The position numbers and the translations under genes were made by a program. 64,000 nt of DNA from Lysobacter avium (GTDB lineage Bacteria; Pseudomonadota; Gammaproteobacteria; Xanthomonadales; Xanthomonadaceae): assembly GCF_015209745.1 (NCBI RefSeq), contig NZ_CP063657.1:1860001-1924000 (forward strand), read 5' to 3'. Position 1 is the first letter of the stretch. The number at the start of each line of letters is the position of its first letter. The notes under the pieces were generated by a model. That model searched no databases and had not been told where the DNA came from. It worked only from the letters and a program-made list of their open reading frames with translations. Positions 35,152 to 43,830 of this stretch are shown here, piece by piece.

Positions 35152-36308
35152 CGCCGCCCCCACGCTGCCGGGTCGCGCGAGGCCCGCCCCAACAGGACCA
35201 CGCCGATGGCGCCGGGAATCACCACGAACAGCAGCAAGGCGCCCAGCGGCCAGGCCGAAACCGCCAACGAGGAACCCATGTCGAGTTGTTGCGCCTGCAG
35301 CTTGAGGTAGGCGGTGAAAGGCAGCAGCGCGCTCCACAGCCGGGTGAACCAGGACGCGCCCTGCAAAGGGAATGTCGCTGCCGAGAATGCCAGCGACGTG
35401 CCCGCATACAGTCCGGCCATCGACAACGCCGAGGCCATGTTGCGGGTGGCCGCGACCAGCAGCAGCGCGATCGCGGCGTAAGCCAAATACATCAGCGCCT
35501 GCCCCAGCATCAGCAAGCCGAAGCCGCCGGCCAGCCCGCCGCCGCGCAGCACCGCCAGCCAAACCAGGCTGGCCGCGCCGTACGCGGTGAACAACAGAAG
35601 ATACGGCGCCATCTTGCCGAGCACCGCCGGCACCAGGCGGTCATGGCTTTCGCGCAGCCAGGCCTGGATGGTCGCGTCGCGCAGTTCGCGCCCGAATGCC
35701 CCCACCATCGCCACGCACAGCGCGAGATGCAGGATGGCCGGGAACAGCAGGGCCAGCAGGAACTGCTCGTAGCTGCGACCCGGGTTGAACAGCACGCTGG
35801 TCTGCACTGAGACGGGGGCGGCGCGCACGCTCGCCGGACCGCGGGTCAGGGCGACCTCGGCCACCGCCAACTGCGCCGACACCGCCTGCACGGCGCTGTC
35901 GATGTCGCGCGCCGCCGCCTGCCCGGCGACCTGGTAACTGGCGTTGAAGTAGCTCAGGACGGTGCCACTGCCGTCGCGCTGGATGTCGCGCCCGGTCCCC
36001 GCCGGGATATGCACCACGGCATACACCTTCAGCGCGCGCGCCAGGGAAAACGCCTGCTCCAGCGACGCTGGCTGCTCGGACACCGTCAGCCCCGGCGATG
36101 CCTGCAGGTGGCGCACGAGCTCACGGCTGGTCGTGCTTCGATCCAGGTCGACCACGGCGACGGGCAGCTCGCGCGGCACCCCTCCGCTGAACAGCCACGC
36201 CACGATGAAAAGCAGCACGCACGGGATCCACGTGGCCAGCGCGAGATCCCAGGGGCTTGCACGCAGGAACCGGCATTCGCGGCGTGCCGATGCCAGCAGC
36301 GCCTGCAT
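35148..36308 (-). CDS. ABC-2 type permease
   Basis: A 386-residue permease paralogous to the next gene, with the same plan. An N-terminal helix (LALATWIPCVLLFIVAWLF) precedes a periplasmic region beginning ELPVAVVDLDRSTTSRELVRHL, and C-terminal helices follow. I chose ATG at 36308, with GGAG nine bases upstream; ATG at 36353 would overlap the adaptor gene and has no ribosome site. The two permeases probably form a heterodimer. Confidence 0.84.
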   Translation of the reverse strand: MQALLASARRECRFLRASPWDLALATWIPCVLLFIVAWLFSGGVPRELPVAVVDLDRSTTSRELVRHLQASPGLTVSEQPASLEQAFSLARALKVYAVVHIPAGTGRDIQRDGSGTVLSYFNASYQVAGQAAARDIDSAVQAVSAQLAVAEVALTRGPASVRAAPVSVQTSVLFNPGRSYEQFLLALLFPAILHLALCVAMVGAFGRELRDATIQAWLRESHDRLVPAVLGKMAPYLLLFTAYGAASLVWLAVLRGGGLAGGFGLLMLGQALMYLAYAAIALLLVAATRNMASALSMAGLYAGTSLAFSAATFPLQGASWFTRLWSALLPFTAYLKLQAQQLDMGSSLAVSAWPLGALLLFVVIPGAIGVVLLGRASRDPAAWGRR

Positions 36309-36334
36309 TGGCGTTGCGCGCTCCGCCGTCCCGG

Positions 36335-37360
36335 CTAATCCGCCGGTGGCCATGCGAACAGGACGCTCATGCCCGGGCGGAAGCCGTCGACCTTCTGCGC
36401 CGGCCGTACCCGGACCTCGAAACTTTTCACGTCGTAGCCGCTGGACTGGCGGGTCGAACGCCAGGTCGCGAAGTCCCCGGCGGGACTGATGAAGTAGACC
36501 TCGAACGGCACACCTTCCAGCCCCAGCGCGGGAATATCGCCGCGCAGCTGCGTTCCCACCCGAATGCCTCCGAACTGGTCCTCGCGCAGGTTCAGCGAGA
36601 CCCACATGCGATCGATATCGACCAGGGCGAACACGGGGTATCCGGCCGGCACCAGTTCGCCGACGTCGACCAGGCGCTTGCCGACCTCACCGGCGATCGG
36701 CGCGCGCCCCTCGATCTCCAGCTGGGCGGCGCTCACCTCGGCCACGGCACCCTCGGCCTGGCGCACCTGCGCCTGCGCGGCCGCCTTGTCCTCGCCGCGC
36801 GCACCGGCGAGGGCCATGTCGTACTGCGCGCGTGCGGCGGCCTCCAGGGCATTGGAGCTGCGCTGCTGGGCCAGGGCTTCGTCACGTTTCTGCCGGGTCA
36901 TCACGCCTTCGCGGTAGAGGTTGTCGACGCGCCGATAGGTGGCGCGGGAGAGCTCGGCGCCGGCACTGGCGCGACGCCAGTTGGCCTCCGCCGCGCGGAT
37001 GTCTTCCGAACGCGCGCCCTCCTCGGCCTTGCCGGCTTGCGCGCGCGCCGCGTCCAGGACCGCGTCCGCCTGCGCCTGCTTGGCGGCGACCTCCGGACTG
37101 TCCAGCTCGAACAGCACCTGCCCCGCCTCGACCCGGTCACCCTCGCGCACGAGCAGTTTCGACACCCGCGCACTGATTTTCGTCGATACGTTGATGCTGT
37201 CGGCGTCGGCCATGCCCTGCACGACATCGGCCGGCGCGCGGAACGCCAGCCACAGCCCGGTCACGACGAGCGCGACGACCACCACGATGGCGCCAACGCC
37301 CAGCCAACGGGGCGGCCCACTTGGTGGTGTCCTCTTGTTGGCAGTCGCGTTCTCGCTCAT
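36335..37360 (-). CDS. HlyD-family periplasmic adaptor
   Basis: A 341-residue membrane-fusion protein. An N-terminal helix (VGAIVVVVALVVTGLWLAF) anchors it. The lipoyl-like barrel is split (INVSTKISARVSKLLVREGDRVEAGQVLFELDS, then GRAPIAGEVGKRLVDVGELVPAGYPVFALVDI) around a long coiled coil. It links the permeases to the outer-membrane channel. It overlaps the TolC-like gene by ATGA. Confidence 0.9.
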   Translation of the reverse strand: MSENATANKRTPPSGPPRWLGVGAIVVVVALVVTGLWLAFRAPADVVQGMADADSINVSTKISARVSKLLVREGDRVEAGQVLFELDSPEVAAKQAQADAVLDAARAQAGKAEEGARSEDIRAAEANWRRASAGAELSRATYRRVDNLYREGVMTRQKRDEALAQQRSSNALEAAARAQYDMALAGARGEDKAAAQAQVRQAEGAVAEVSAAQLEIEGRAPIAGEVGKRLVDVGELVPAGYPVFALVDIDRMWVSLNLREDQFGGIRVGTQLRGDIPALGLEGVPFEVYFISPAGDFATWRSTRQSSGYDVKSFEVRVRPAQKVDGFRPGMSVLFAWPPAD

Positions 37361-38757
37361 GGCTGCAGCACCTTGTCCGCCTTGCGGAAGTAGTCGTGGT
37401 AGTCCTCGAGCCGCCCGCTGATTTCCAGCAATCGCGCCAGCGCCACGTCGTAGTCGTAGGCCGCCTGCGCGCGCTCGACCATCGCGCCACCCAGCTGCAG
37501 GCGGGCATCGATCACGTCCAGCGAGGTCACCTGGCCTTCGCGGAACGACAGTTCCTGCAGGCGCAGGTTCTCACGCGACAGTTCGATGGAGGTGTCCAGC
37601 AACAGGTACTGCTGGCGCGCCGATTCCAGATCGTTGTAGGCCTTGCTGACGCCCGAGGTGATCTGGTTGCGCGCCTCGCGCAATCCGGCCTCGGCGGCGA
37701 ATTCCTGCTCGCGGGCGGCGGCAATCTGCGCCGGCCGGTTGCTGCCCGAGAGGAAGGTGTATTTCACGCCGATGCCGAACGCCCAGTCCGGATCGGTGAT
37801 CATCGCGTCCTCGCGATGCAGGTCGTACTGGCCGAAGGCATACACCTGCGGCTTCAGCTTGGCCTGCTGCACCTTGACCCCTTCGCTGGCCTGATCGCCC
37901 AGCGCCTGCAGGCGACGGATCTGCGGGTGTTGCGCGAGCGCCTGCAGGCGATACGTCTCGACCGGGGCGGTCGGACTGCTGATCACGAACAAGGGGGTGG
38001 TCGGGGCGATGGGCCGGTCGCTGCGCAACAGGTTGGCCAGCGATTCGCTGATCGTGTCCAGGTCGTTGATCGCGCGCTGGTAGTCACGCTCGGCCTGGTC
38101 GCGGGCGACCGTGGCCTGCAGGCGCTGGGCCTTGGTCGCAAAACCTTCGCGTTCGAGCTTTTCGGCATTCTCCACATGGCGCTGCAGCCCGTCGCGCACG
38201 TCGCGGCGCACGTCCAGCGCCTGCCGCGCCAGTTGCTGGCCGAAATAGCGCTGCACCAGTTGCAGCACCTGCGATTGCGACTCCAGATCGCGTTCCGCCG
38301 AGGCCTGGCGGACGGCCGCCGCGGCGGCCGACTGCGCGGCCGGGATCTGCCCGCCGCTGTAGATCGGCACCACCGTGCTGAGCACCGGACGCAGGCGCCA
38401 GTCGCGCTCACGGAACTGCAGCGGACTGGGAATGCCAAACGCCTCGGCGACCGGTGCCAGCGAGCCCAGTGGCAGACTCAGGGTCTTCTGGAACTCCATC
38501 TGGCGCACGTCCACCGACACCTCGGGCACGCGCAGCGAGCGGGTGGCGCGGGCGAGATCGAGCTTGCCGCGCACGCCGGCGTCGGCGGCGGCCAGCGCGT
38601 CGGATGACTGCTCCAGTGTGGTGCGGGCTTGCTCGAAGCTAAGCGCCTGCGGTGCCGCGTCCTGCGCCGACGCCACACCGCACAGCGACGCGACCAGAAC
38701 ACAGGCCAGCATGCGGGGCAACGTTGGTGGATGCGGATTTCGCGGCGCTCGGCTCAT
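37357..38757 (-). CDS. TolC-family outer-membrane efflux protein
   Basis: A 466-residue outer-membrane factor with a signal peptide (MLACVLVASLCGVASA). Two repeats of helix and barrel strands are typical: LSFEQARTTLEQSSDALAAADA to VPIYSGGQ, then KYTFLSGSNRPAQIAAA and SFREGQVTSLDVIDARL. It forms the channel of the export system encoded by the next three genes. GAGG precedes the ATG by seven bases. It is the first gene of the operon, and no regulator is adjacent. Confidence 0.9.
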   Translation of the reverse strand: MSRAPRNPHPPTLPRMLACVLVASLCGVASAQDAAPQALSFEQARTTLEQSSDALAAADAGVRGKLDLARATRSLRVPEVSVDVRQMEFQKTLSLPLGSLAPVAEAFGIPSPLQFRERDWRLRPVLSTVVPIYSGGQIPAAQSAAAAAVRQASAERDLESQSQVLQLVQRYFGQQLARQALDVRRDVRDGLQRHVENAEKLEREGFATKAQRLQATVARDQAERDYQRAINDLDTISESLANLLRSDRPIAPTTPLFVISSPTAPVETYRLQALAQHPQIRRLQALGDQASEGVKVQQAKLKPQVYAFGQYDLHREDAMITDPDWAFGIGVKYTFLSGSNRPAQIAAAREQEFAAEAGLREARNQITSGVSKAYNDLESARQQYLLLDTSIELSRENLRLQELSFREGQVTSLDVIDARLQLGGAMVERAQAAYDYDVALARLLEISGRLEDYHDYFRKADKVLQP

Positions 38758-38845
38758 TCCACGACCTCATTGCAGAAGCGGCCAACCGATCCGGGCGACC
38801 CCTACCCGCGGCGCGCTTCCGCCTTCGGGCGTACCGGTGATGCGC

Positions 38846-39295
38846 CTACTTGCGGATGCGGAAATTGCCGGAAATCTCCCGTCCGTCCTCCAGCTTCAGA
38901 TCGATCCGGACCTCATCGCCCGCAACCGGCGGGGCCTTGGGCTTCATCAGCATCATATGCAGGCCGCCCGGCTTGAGCGTGACGCTGTCGCCGGCCGGAA
39001 CCACCAGGCGCGGGATCGCGCGCATCCGCGCCATGCCATCCTCGAAACGCGTCTCATGGATCGACACGTCATCAAAGCCGGGACTGCTGCCCGACACGAC
39101 GGTTACCGCAGCGTCGCAGGCGTTGTGGATGGTGCCAAAGCCGGCCAGCACGGGAATGGCGGCGGGCGGCACGCGGATCCAGCCATCGCTGATTTCCGGC
39201 AGGCATTCGACGTCGGCCGCGGCGGCCGTCGGCGACTGCAGACTGAATGCGACGGCGACGAGGGCACACAGAAGGGAAACGCGGAGGGTGTTCAT
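38846..39295 (-). CDS. PCuAC-family periplasmic copper chaperone
   Basis: A 149-residue secreted protein with a signal peptide (VSLLCALVAVAFSLQSPTAAAA). The copper-binding histidine and methionines of the family are present: HETRFEDGMARM and LKPGGLHMMLMKP. PCuAC proteins deliver Cu(I) to cytochrome oxidase in the periplasm. The usual upstream partner SCO gene is absent here. It starts 38 bases from the divergent DUF4139 gene. Confidence 0.85.
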   Translation of the reverse strand: MNTLRVSLLCALVAVAFSLQSPTAAAADVECLPEISDGWIRVPPAAIPVLAGFGTIHNACDAAVTVVSGSSPGFDDVSIHETRFEDGMARMRAIPRLVVPAGDSVTLKPGGLHMMLMKPKAPPVAGDEVRIDLKLEDGREISGNFRIRK

Positions 39296-39333
39296 GCCCT
39301 TATGATACCGACAGGTCGAGACTGGAGTCCGAG

Positions 39334-40899
39334 ATGCGCCGAACGCTGCCCTTCCTTGCCGTCGCCGTTGCGCTCGCCGCGTGTTCGGGCAAGCCTGCAT
39401 CCGACACCGAGGCCGCGCCTCCCGCCGCGAAACCCACGCCGCCGCCGGCGAGCACCGACGCCAATCCGGAAAGCGGCACCACGCGCCTGACCATCTACAG
39501 CGGCGATTACGAGTCGTTGTCCGGCGACACCTTGGCGCGCCCGGGCATGCCAGGTTTTGCGCTGGTGGAGCGCCCCTTGCATTACACCCTCCAGTCCGGC
39601 GTCAACTCCGTGTCGGCCAATGGCATGCCGCGCTCGATGGACGTGGAGGCCGCCCAGCTGCAACCGCGCTCGGACGGCATCACGCTGTTGTCGCAACGCT
39701 TCGTCGCGCCGCTGTCGGGCACCGAAGAGGTGATCGCCCAGGTGATCGGCCAGCGGATCGTGGTCGAACACACGGCGGGCACCGCCAAGCAGAGCGACAA
39801 CGGTGTGTTGCTGGCCGCCAATGACGGGCTGACCCTGGCGCTGGGCGACGGCCGCATCAAGGTCATCCGTGATTACGACAACTTCAGCGTGGTCGATGGC
39901 GGCAAGCTCGTGCCGCAGCAGGCGGAGCTGCGATGGACCGTGCAGGCCGACAACGCCGGCGATGCCAACTTCCTGCTCAGCTATCCGATGGGTGGCATGG
40001 CCTGGCGCTCGGAGTATCGCGCCACGCTCGCCAATGCGGACGCGGAGGCCAAGGACTGCACGCTCGCACTGGACGGCGCAGCGCTGCTGGTCAACCGTGC
40101 CGGCGTCGGCTTCGGCAACGCGCGCATCACGCTGGTCGCCGGTGAACCGGCACGCGCCCGCGGCGGTCGGGAAATGGCGATGGACAGCGCCTATGCCACC
40201 GCTGCCCCCGCGCCGGCGAAGATGATGGACATGCCGTCGGTGCGGCAGTCCGGCGAGTACCACGCCTACGAACTGCCCAACGCCATCACCGTCGCCAACG
40301 GCGTGGTGGAGCGCGTGCCGCTGTTCGCCCAGTTGCCGGCGGTGGCCTGCGAGCGCGCGTACACGGTCGGCCAGAGCGGCGAACCATGGATTCCGCCGCG
40401 GCCCCTGATCGAACCCGTGCAGCGCGGACAGACCGGCAAGCTGCCGGTTACCGCCACCGTATCGGTGAGCAACTCCAAGGACGCGGGACTGGGCCAGCCA
40501 CTGCCGGCGGGCCGCGTACGCGTGTTCGACGGCAGCGACTTCCTCGGCGAATCGATGCTGGCGCACACCGCCGAGGGCGCTGACATCACCCTGGAAGTGG
40601 GCCGGCCTTTCGACCTGCGTGCCGAGCGCGAAGCCACCGATTTCCGCCTGGACCGCGCGGGACGCACCATCACCGAGTCGTTCGCGATCACCCTGGGCAA
40701 CGCCAAGGACAGGGACGCCACCATCCAGGTACTGGAAACCCTGCCGCGCTGGAGCGACTGGGAAATCATCGAGTCCAGCGTGCCGGCGACCAGGAAGGGC
40801 GCGAACCAGGTGGAGTTCGACGTGCCGGTACCGGCCAAGGGCGAGACCGTGCTGACCTACACCGTCCGCTATCGCTGGACCCAGGGCGACAGGCCGTGA
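39334..40899 (+). CDS. DUF4139 domain lipoprotein
   Basis: A 521-residue protein with a lipoprotein signal peptide and lipobox (LAVAVALAACS) and a proline/alanine linker. The DUF4139 body (RWTVQADNAGDANFLLSYPMGGMAWRSEYRATL; PLPAGRVRVFDGSDFLGE; then ITLGNAKDRDATIQVLETLPRWSDWEI) is predicted all-beta and extracellular or periplasmic. The function is unknown; related proteins occur in xanthomonads and Bacteroidetes. ATG at 39334 gives the lipobox at the right place. The stop overlaps the crotonase GTG. Confidence 0.85.
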   Translation: MRRTLPFLAVAVALAACSGKPASDTEAAPPAAKPTPPPASTDANPESGTTRLTIYSGDYESLSGDTLARPGMPGFALVERPLHYTLQSGVNSVSANGMPRSMDVEAAQLQPRSDGITLLSQRFVAPLSGTEEVIAQVIGQRIVVEHTAGTAKQSDNGVLLAANDGLTLALGDGRIKVIRDYDNFSVVDGGKLVPQQAELRWTVQADNAGDANFLLSYPMGGMAWRSEYRATLANADAEAKDCTLALDGAALLVNRAGVGFGNARITLVAGEPARARGGREMAMDSAYATAAPAPAKMMDMPSVRQSGEYHAYELPNAITVANGVVERVPLFAQLPAVACERAYTVGQSGEPWIPPRPLIEPVQRGQTGKLPVTATVSVSNSKDAGLGQPLPAGRVRVFDGSDFLGESMLAHTAEGADITLEVGRPFDLRAEREATDFRLDRAGRTITESFAITLGNAKDRDATIQVLETLPRWSDWEIIESSVPATRKGANQVEFDVPVPAKGETVLTYTVRYRWTQGDRP

Positions 40900-41675
40900 G
40901 CCACGTCAAGGCCACGGTCCATGACGACGTGGTCGAGCTGCAGCTGGCCCGCCCGCCGGTCAACGCGATGGACCCGACGCTGTGCCGGGAGCTGCACCAT
41001 TCAGTGGCCTCGGCCATCGGCGAGGGCGCACGCGGCATCGTGCTGACCGGATCGCCGCGGATCTTTTCCGCCGGCCTGGACGTGCCCTACCTGCTGTCAC
41101 TGGGTGATGACCGCAAGGCCATCACCGAGGCCTGGCAGGCGTTTTTCGGCGCGGCACGCGCGCTCGCCGCCAGCACCGTCCCGGTGGTCGCCGCGATCAC
41201 TGGCCACGCGCCGGCGGGGGGGTGCGTGTATGCGCTGTGCTGCGACTACCGGATCATGGCGGCCGGCGATTTCCGCATCGGCCTGAACGAGACCCGCGTC
41301 GGCCTGATCGCCCCCGAGGGCATCCAGCGATTGATGCGGCGCGTGGTCGGCCTGCACCGAGCAGAGCGCCTGCTGGTGTCCGGAGAGATGGTCGATGCCG
41401 CCGCCGCGCTGCGGATCGGGCTGGTCGATGAACTGGTCGACATGGGTCCGGAGCACGACACTGCAGCCCTCGTCGCCCGCGCTCACGAGTGGCTTCAGGC
41501 GCTGCTGGCCCTGCCCCACGACGCCATGCGCCACACCCGCGAGATTGCCCGCGCCGAGGTGGTCGAATCCCTGCAACCCGAGCATGTGGATCTGGAGCGT
41601 TTCGTTGATGCCTGGTTCGAGCCAGGCACCCAAAGTGCGTTGAAGGCACTGGTCGCGCAGCTGGGAAAAAAATAG
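40896..41675 (+). CDS. Enoyl-CoA hydratase/isomerase family protein
   Basis: A 259-residue crotonase-fold protein. The CoA-binding and oxyanion-hole segments are GSPRIFSAGLDVPYL and ITGHAPAGGCVYALCCDYRIM, and NETRVGLIAPEGIQRLM carries the expected acidic residue. It lacks the second glutamate region of classic hydratases, so isomerase or another CoA reaction is possible. The start is GTG at 40896 overlapping the previous stop. It differs clearly from the crotonase at 44715. Confidence 0.85.
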   Translation: MSHVKATVHDDVVELQLARPPVNAMDPTLCRELHHSVASAIGEGARGIVLTGSPRIFSAGLDVPYLLSLGDDRKAITEAWQAFFGAARALAASTVPVVAAITGHAPAGGCVYALCCDYRIMAAGDFRIGLNETRVGLIAPEGIQRLMRRVVGLHRAERLLVSGEMVDAAAALRIGLVDELVDMGPEHDTAALVARAHEWLQALLALPHDAMRHTREIARAEVVESLQPEHVDLERFVDAWFEPGTQSALKALVAQLGKK

Positions 41676-41714
41676 GTCTTCGGGTGGACTGTACGTAGCC
41701 GGGCTTCGGGGGGC

Positions 41715-41804
41715 GGGGGTGAATGCCCTTGGGTGCGAATGTCCCCCGGCACCAGTGGAGCCGGTGCCTCCTCCTTTACTTCGCACCCAAGGGCATTCGC
41801 CCCC
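41715..41804 (-). repeat. Dispersed structured repeat, copy 1
   Basis: Nested inverted repeat. The 25-base outer arms 41715-41739 and 41780-41804 match at 24 positions; the inner stem is GGCACC/GGTGCC. Read on the minus strand, the unpaired core segments are TAAAGGAGGAGG and GGGGGACATT, shared with the copies at 41893 and 55588. This copy is in the opposite orientation to those two. It lies in the 357-base gap 41676-42032, which has no gene; besides the two repeat copies I see nothing else recognisable there. Confidence 0.85.
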
Positions 41805-41892
41805 GCCGTTACTTCATGACGATGGTTGTGGAATAAAAAGCCCAGCAGTTCGATGTCCGCGTACCGCTGCGATCTGACAGCGGGACCTGTTG

Positions 41893-41960
41893 GCCTTCTG
41901 GGCGAAATAAAGGAGGAGGCATCCGCCACAGGCGGGTGCCGGGGGACATTCGCCCGGAAG
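41893..41960 (+). repeat. Dispersed structured repeat, copy 3 (divergent arms)
   Basis: The outer arms CCTTCTGGGCGAA (41893-41905) and TTCGCCCGGAAGG (41948-41960) pair with one mismatch. They differ in sequence from the arms of the other copies. The inner stem GGCATCCGCC/GGCGGGTGCC also pairs but is different. The internal segments TAAAGGAGGAGG and GGGGGACATTC are the same as elsewhere. It faces copy 1 in inverted orientation, about 90 bases away. Confidence 0.78.
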
Positions 41961-42032
41961 GTCGGCAGGTCGCGTCCCCTCGGCGGTCCAGAGATCTCGC
42001 CTCCGCCCAGCAGGTCACAGCCTGCGCGCTGG

Positions 42033-42911
42033 TTACGCGCCGGTCGCGACCGGGCGCGCAGGGTCTTCGATCCAACCACTCCAGGATCCGGTAAACAGCT
42101 TCGCCCCGGTCAGGCCGGCATGCTCCATCGCCAGCAGGTGATGGCAGGCGGTGACACCCGACCCGCACATCACGACCACTTCCTCCGGATCACGCCCGTG
42201 GAGCAGATCGGTGAACTCGTCCCGGAGCGTGGCCGCGGGCTTGAAGTGTCCGTTCTCGAGGTTGTCGGAGTACGGTCGGTTGACCGCGTCGGGAACATGT
42301 CCGGCGACTTTGTCGATCGGTTCCGCATCGCCGCGGTAACGCTCACTCGCGCGCGCATCCAGCAGCATTCCCCCAGCGGCCAGGTGTGCCTGGACCCGTG
42401 GTGCGTCAAGCAGCAGCGCCCGGTTGAAGTCGGCGTGGTAGGCCGCCGGCTTTGGCGAGACGGGCGTACCGACCTCCACCAGGCATCCCTTCGCGGTCCA
42501 GTGCTTCCAGCCTCCATCCAGCACCGCGACGTCGCGATGTCCGAGCGCACGCAGCAAAAACCACGCGCGTGCGGCGGAAAGGCCGCCATCGCCCGCGTCG
42601 TAGACCACCACCTGATGCGCCGGGGTGATGCCCCACTCGCCCAACCTGTCCGTAAAGGCCGCAGCGGATGGCCACGGATGCCGACCGCCGGGGCGGGAAT
42701 GGTCCGACAGGTCGCGGTCAAGGTCGGCGAAGTACGCGCCGGGGATATGGGACTGGCGATACGCGTGCTCGCACGCGGCGGGATCGGCGAGCGATGAGCG
42801 CGCATCCAGAACCACCACATCCGGGCGGCCGAGCGCGGTGGCCAGTTCGTCCGCCGTCACGAGGGTCTGCCAGCGCGGCATCGATTTCGGAATGGAAACC
42901 TGATCGTTCAT
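42033..42911 (-). CDS. sseA: 3-mercaptopyruvate sulfurtransferase
   Basis: A 292-residue protein with two rhodanese domains. The inactive N-terminal domain contains VVVLDARSSLADP and SHIPGAYFADLDRDLS. The active domain ends in the loop CGSGVTAC, typical of mercaptopyruvate rather than thiosulfate sulfurtransferases. It transfers sulfur from 3-mercaptopyruvate to thiols or cyanide. ATG at 42911 overlaps the stop of the Nudix gene. Confidence 0.9.
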   Translation of the reverse strand: MNDQVSIPKSMPRWQTLVTADELATALGRPDVVVLDARSSLADPAACEHAYRQSHIPGAYFADLDRDLSDHSRPGGRHPWPSAAAFTDRLGEWGITPAHQVVVYDAGDGGLSAARAWFLLRALGHRDVAVLDGGWKHWTAKGCLVEVGTPVSPKPAAYHADFNRALLLDAPRVQAHLAAGGMLLDARASERYRGDAEPIDKVAGHVPDAVNRPYSDNLENGHFKPAATLRDEFTDLLHGRDPEEVVVMCGSGVTACHHLLAMEHAGLTGAKLFTGSWSGWIEDPARPVATGA

Positions 42912-43543
42912 GAGACGTGCTCCAGTCGCTGCCGCAGGTTCATCAGGATAGACGCGGTGACGCCCCAGATGCGCTGTGCGGGATAGCGGTACTCCCAGAC
43001 CTGGCGCGTGCGGCCTCGGTAGTCCACGCGCTGGCCGACCAGGTTGGCCGGGTCGAGAAGGAACTCCAGCGGTACCTCGAACACCTCGGCCACCTCGCCC
43101 GGATCGGCATGGATGCGGTGCGCGGGATCGATCACCGCCACCACCGGAATCACCCGAAAGCCGGTGACGGTGAGCAAGGGGTCGAGCAGGCCCAACGGCG
43201 TGACCTGCGCCGGGGGCACGCCGATTTCCTCGTCGGTCTCGCGCAGCGCGGCGGCGACCGCATCCGCATCGAAAGGCTCGACCCGGCCACCTGGAAACGC
43301 CACCTGCCCCCCGTGATGGCGCAATGCGTCCGTGCGCCGGGTCAGGATGACCTGGGTTGCATCCGGCCGCGGAACGAGCCCGACGAGGACCGCGGCGTCG
43401 AATTGCGGGTCGCCCGGCAGCAGCAGATCATCCAGCTCGCCCAGGTTCCACGCCGGGCCGGTGGGCGGGGTCCGCAAGGGGTGCAGCGCGCGCCGGATCC
43501 GGCCGCTGCCGTCCAGGCGCGCGATCAGCGCCGGGTCGCTCAT
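42908..43543 (-). CDS. Nudix CoA pyrophosphatase-like hydrolase
   Basis: A 211-residue Nudix protein of the NudL/YeaB subfamily. The box reads FPGGRVEPFDADAVAAAL followed by RETDEEIG, and PAQVTPLGLLDPLLTVTGFRVIPVV is the subfamily CoA motif. It probably hydrolyses CoA or acyl-CoA derivatives. It overlaps the small DUF1289 gene upstream and sseA downstream by four bases each, forming a tight three-gene unit. Confidence 0.88.
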   Translation of the reverse strand: MSDPALIARLDGSGRIRRALHPLRTPPTGPAWNLGELDDLLLPGDPQFDAAVLVGLVPRPDATQVILTRRTDALRHHGGQVAFPGGRVEPFDADAVAAALRETDEEIGVPPAQVTPLGLLDPLLTVTGFRVIPVVAVIDPAHRIHADPGEVAEVFEVPLEFLLDPANLVGQRVDYRGRTRQVWEYRYPAQRIWGVTASILMNLRQRLEHVS

Positions 43544-43725
43544 CCCCGCCCGGCCTCTCGATCGGGCAGGACCACGTCCATGAGGTAGGCACGCTCGCGG
43601 TCGTCCATCTGCGACCAGCGGGCGATCTCGTCGCCGGTGCGGTGGCAGCCGTCGCACTGGCCGCGCTCATCCAGGCAACACACGCCGGTGCAGGGAGTGA
43701 GCATGGGTGGCAAGGGCTGGTACAC
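43540..43725 (-). CDS. DUF1289 family cysteine-rich protein
   Basis: A 61-residue protein with the DUF1289 pattern TPCTGVCCLDERGQCDGCHRTGDEIARWSQM. Its conserved cysteines suggest a metal or Fe-S site. Family members usually neighbour small metabolic genes and have no defined role. Its stop overlaps the Nudix start (ATGA). Confidence 0.85.
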   Translation of the reverse strand: MYQPLPPMLTPCTGVCCLDERGQCDGCHRTGDEIARWSQMDDRERAYLMDVVLPDREAGRG

Positions 43726-43830
43726 GGCGACACTCCTGGAAAGCGAAACTCCAAAGGCCAGAAACGCGTTGCGCCGGACAGGGCCGGCGCAACGTTGGGA
43801 CGGTTCGCGGACCAGGCCGCGGTCATACCT

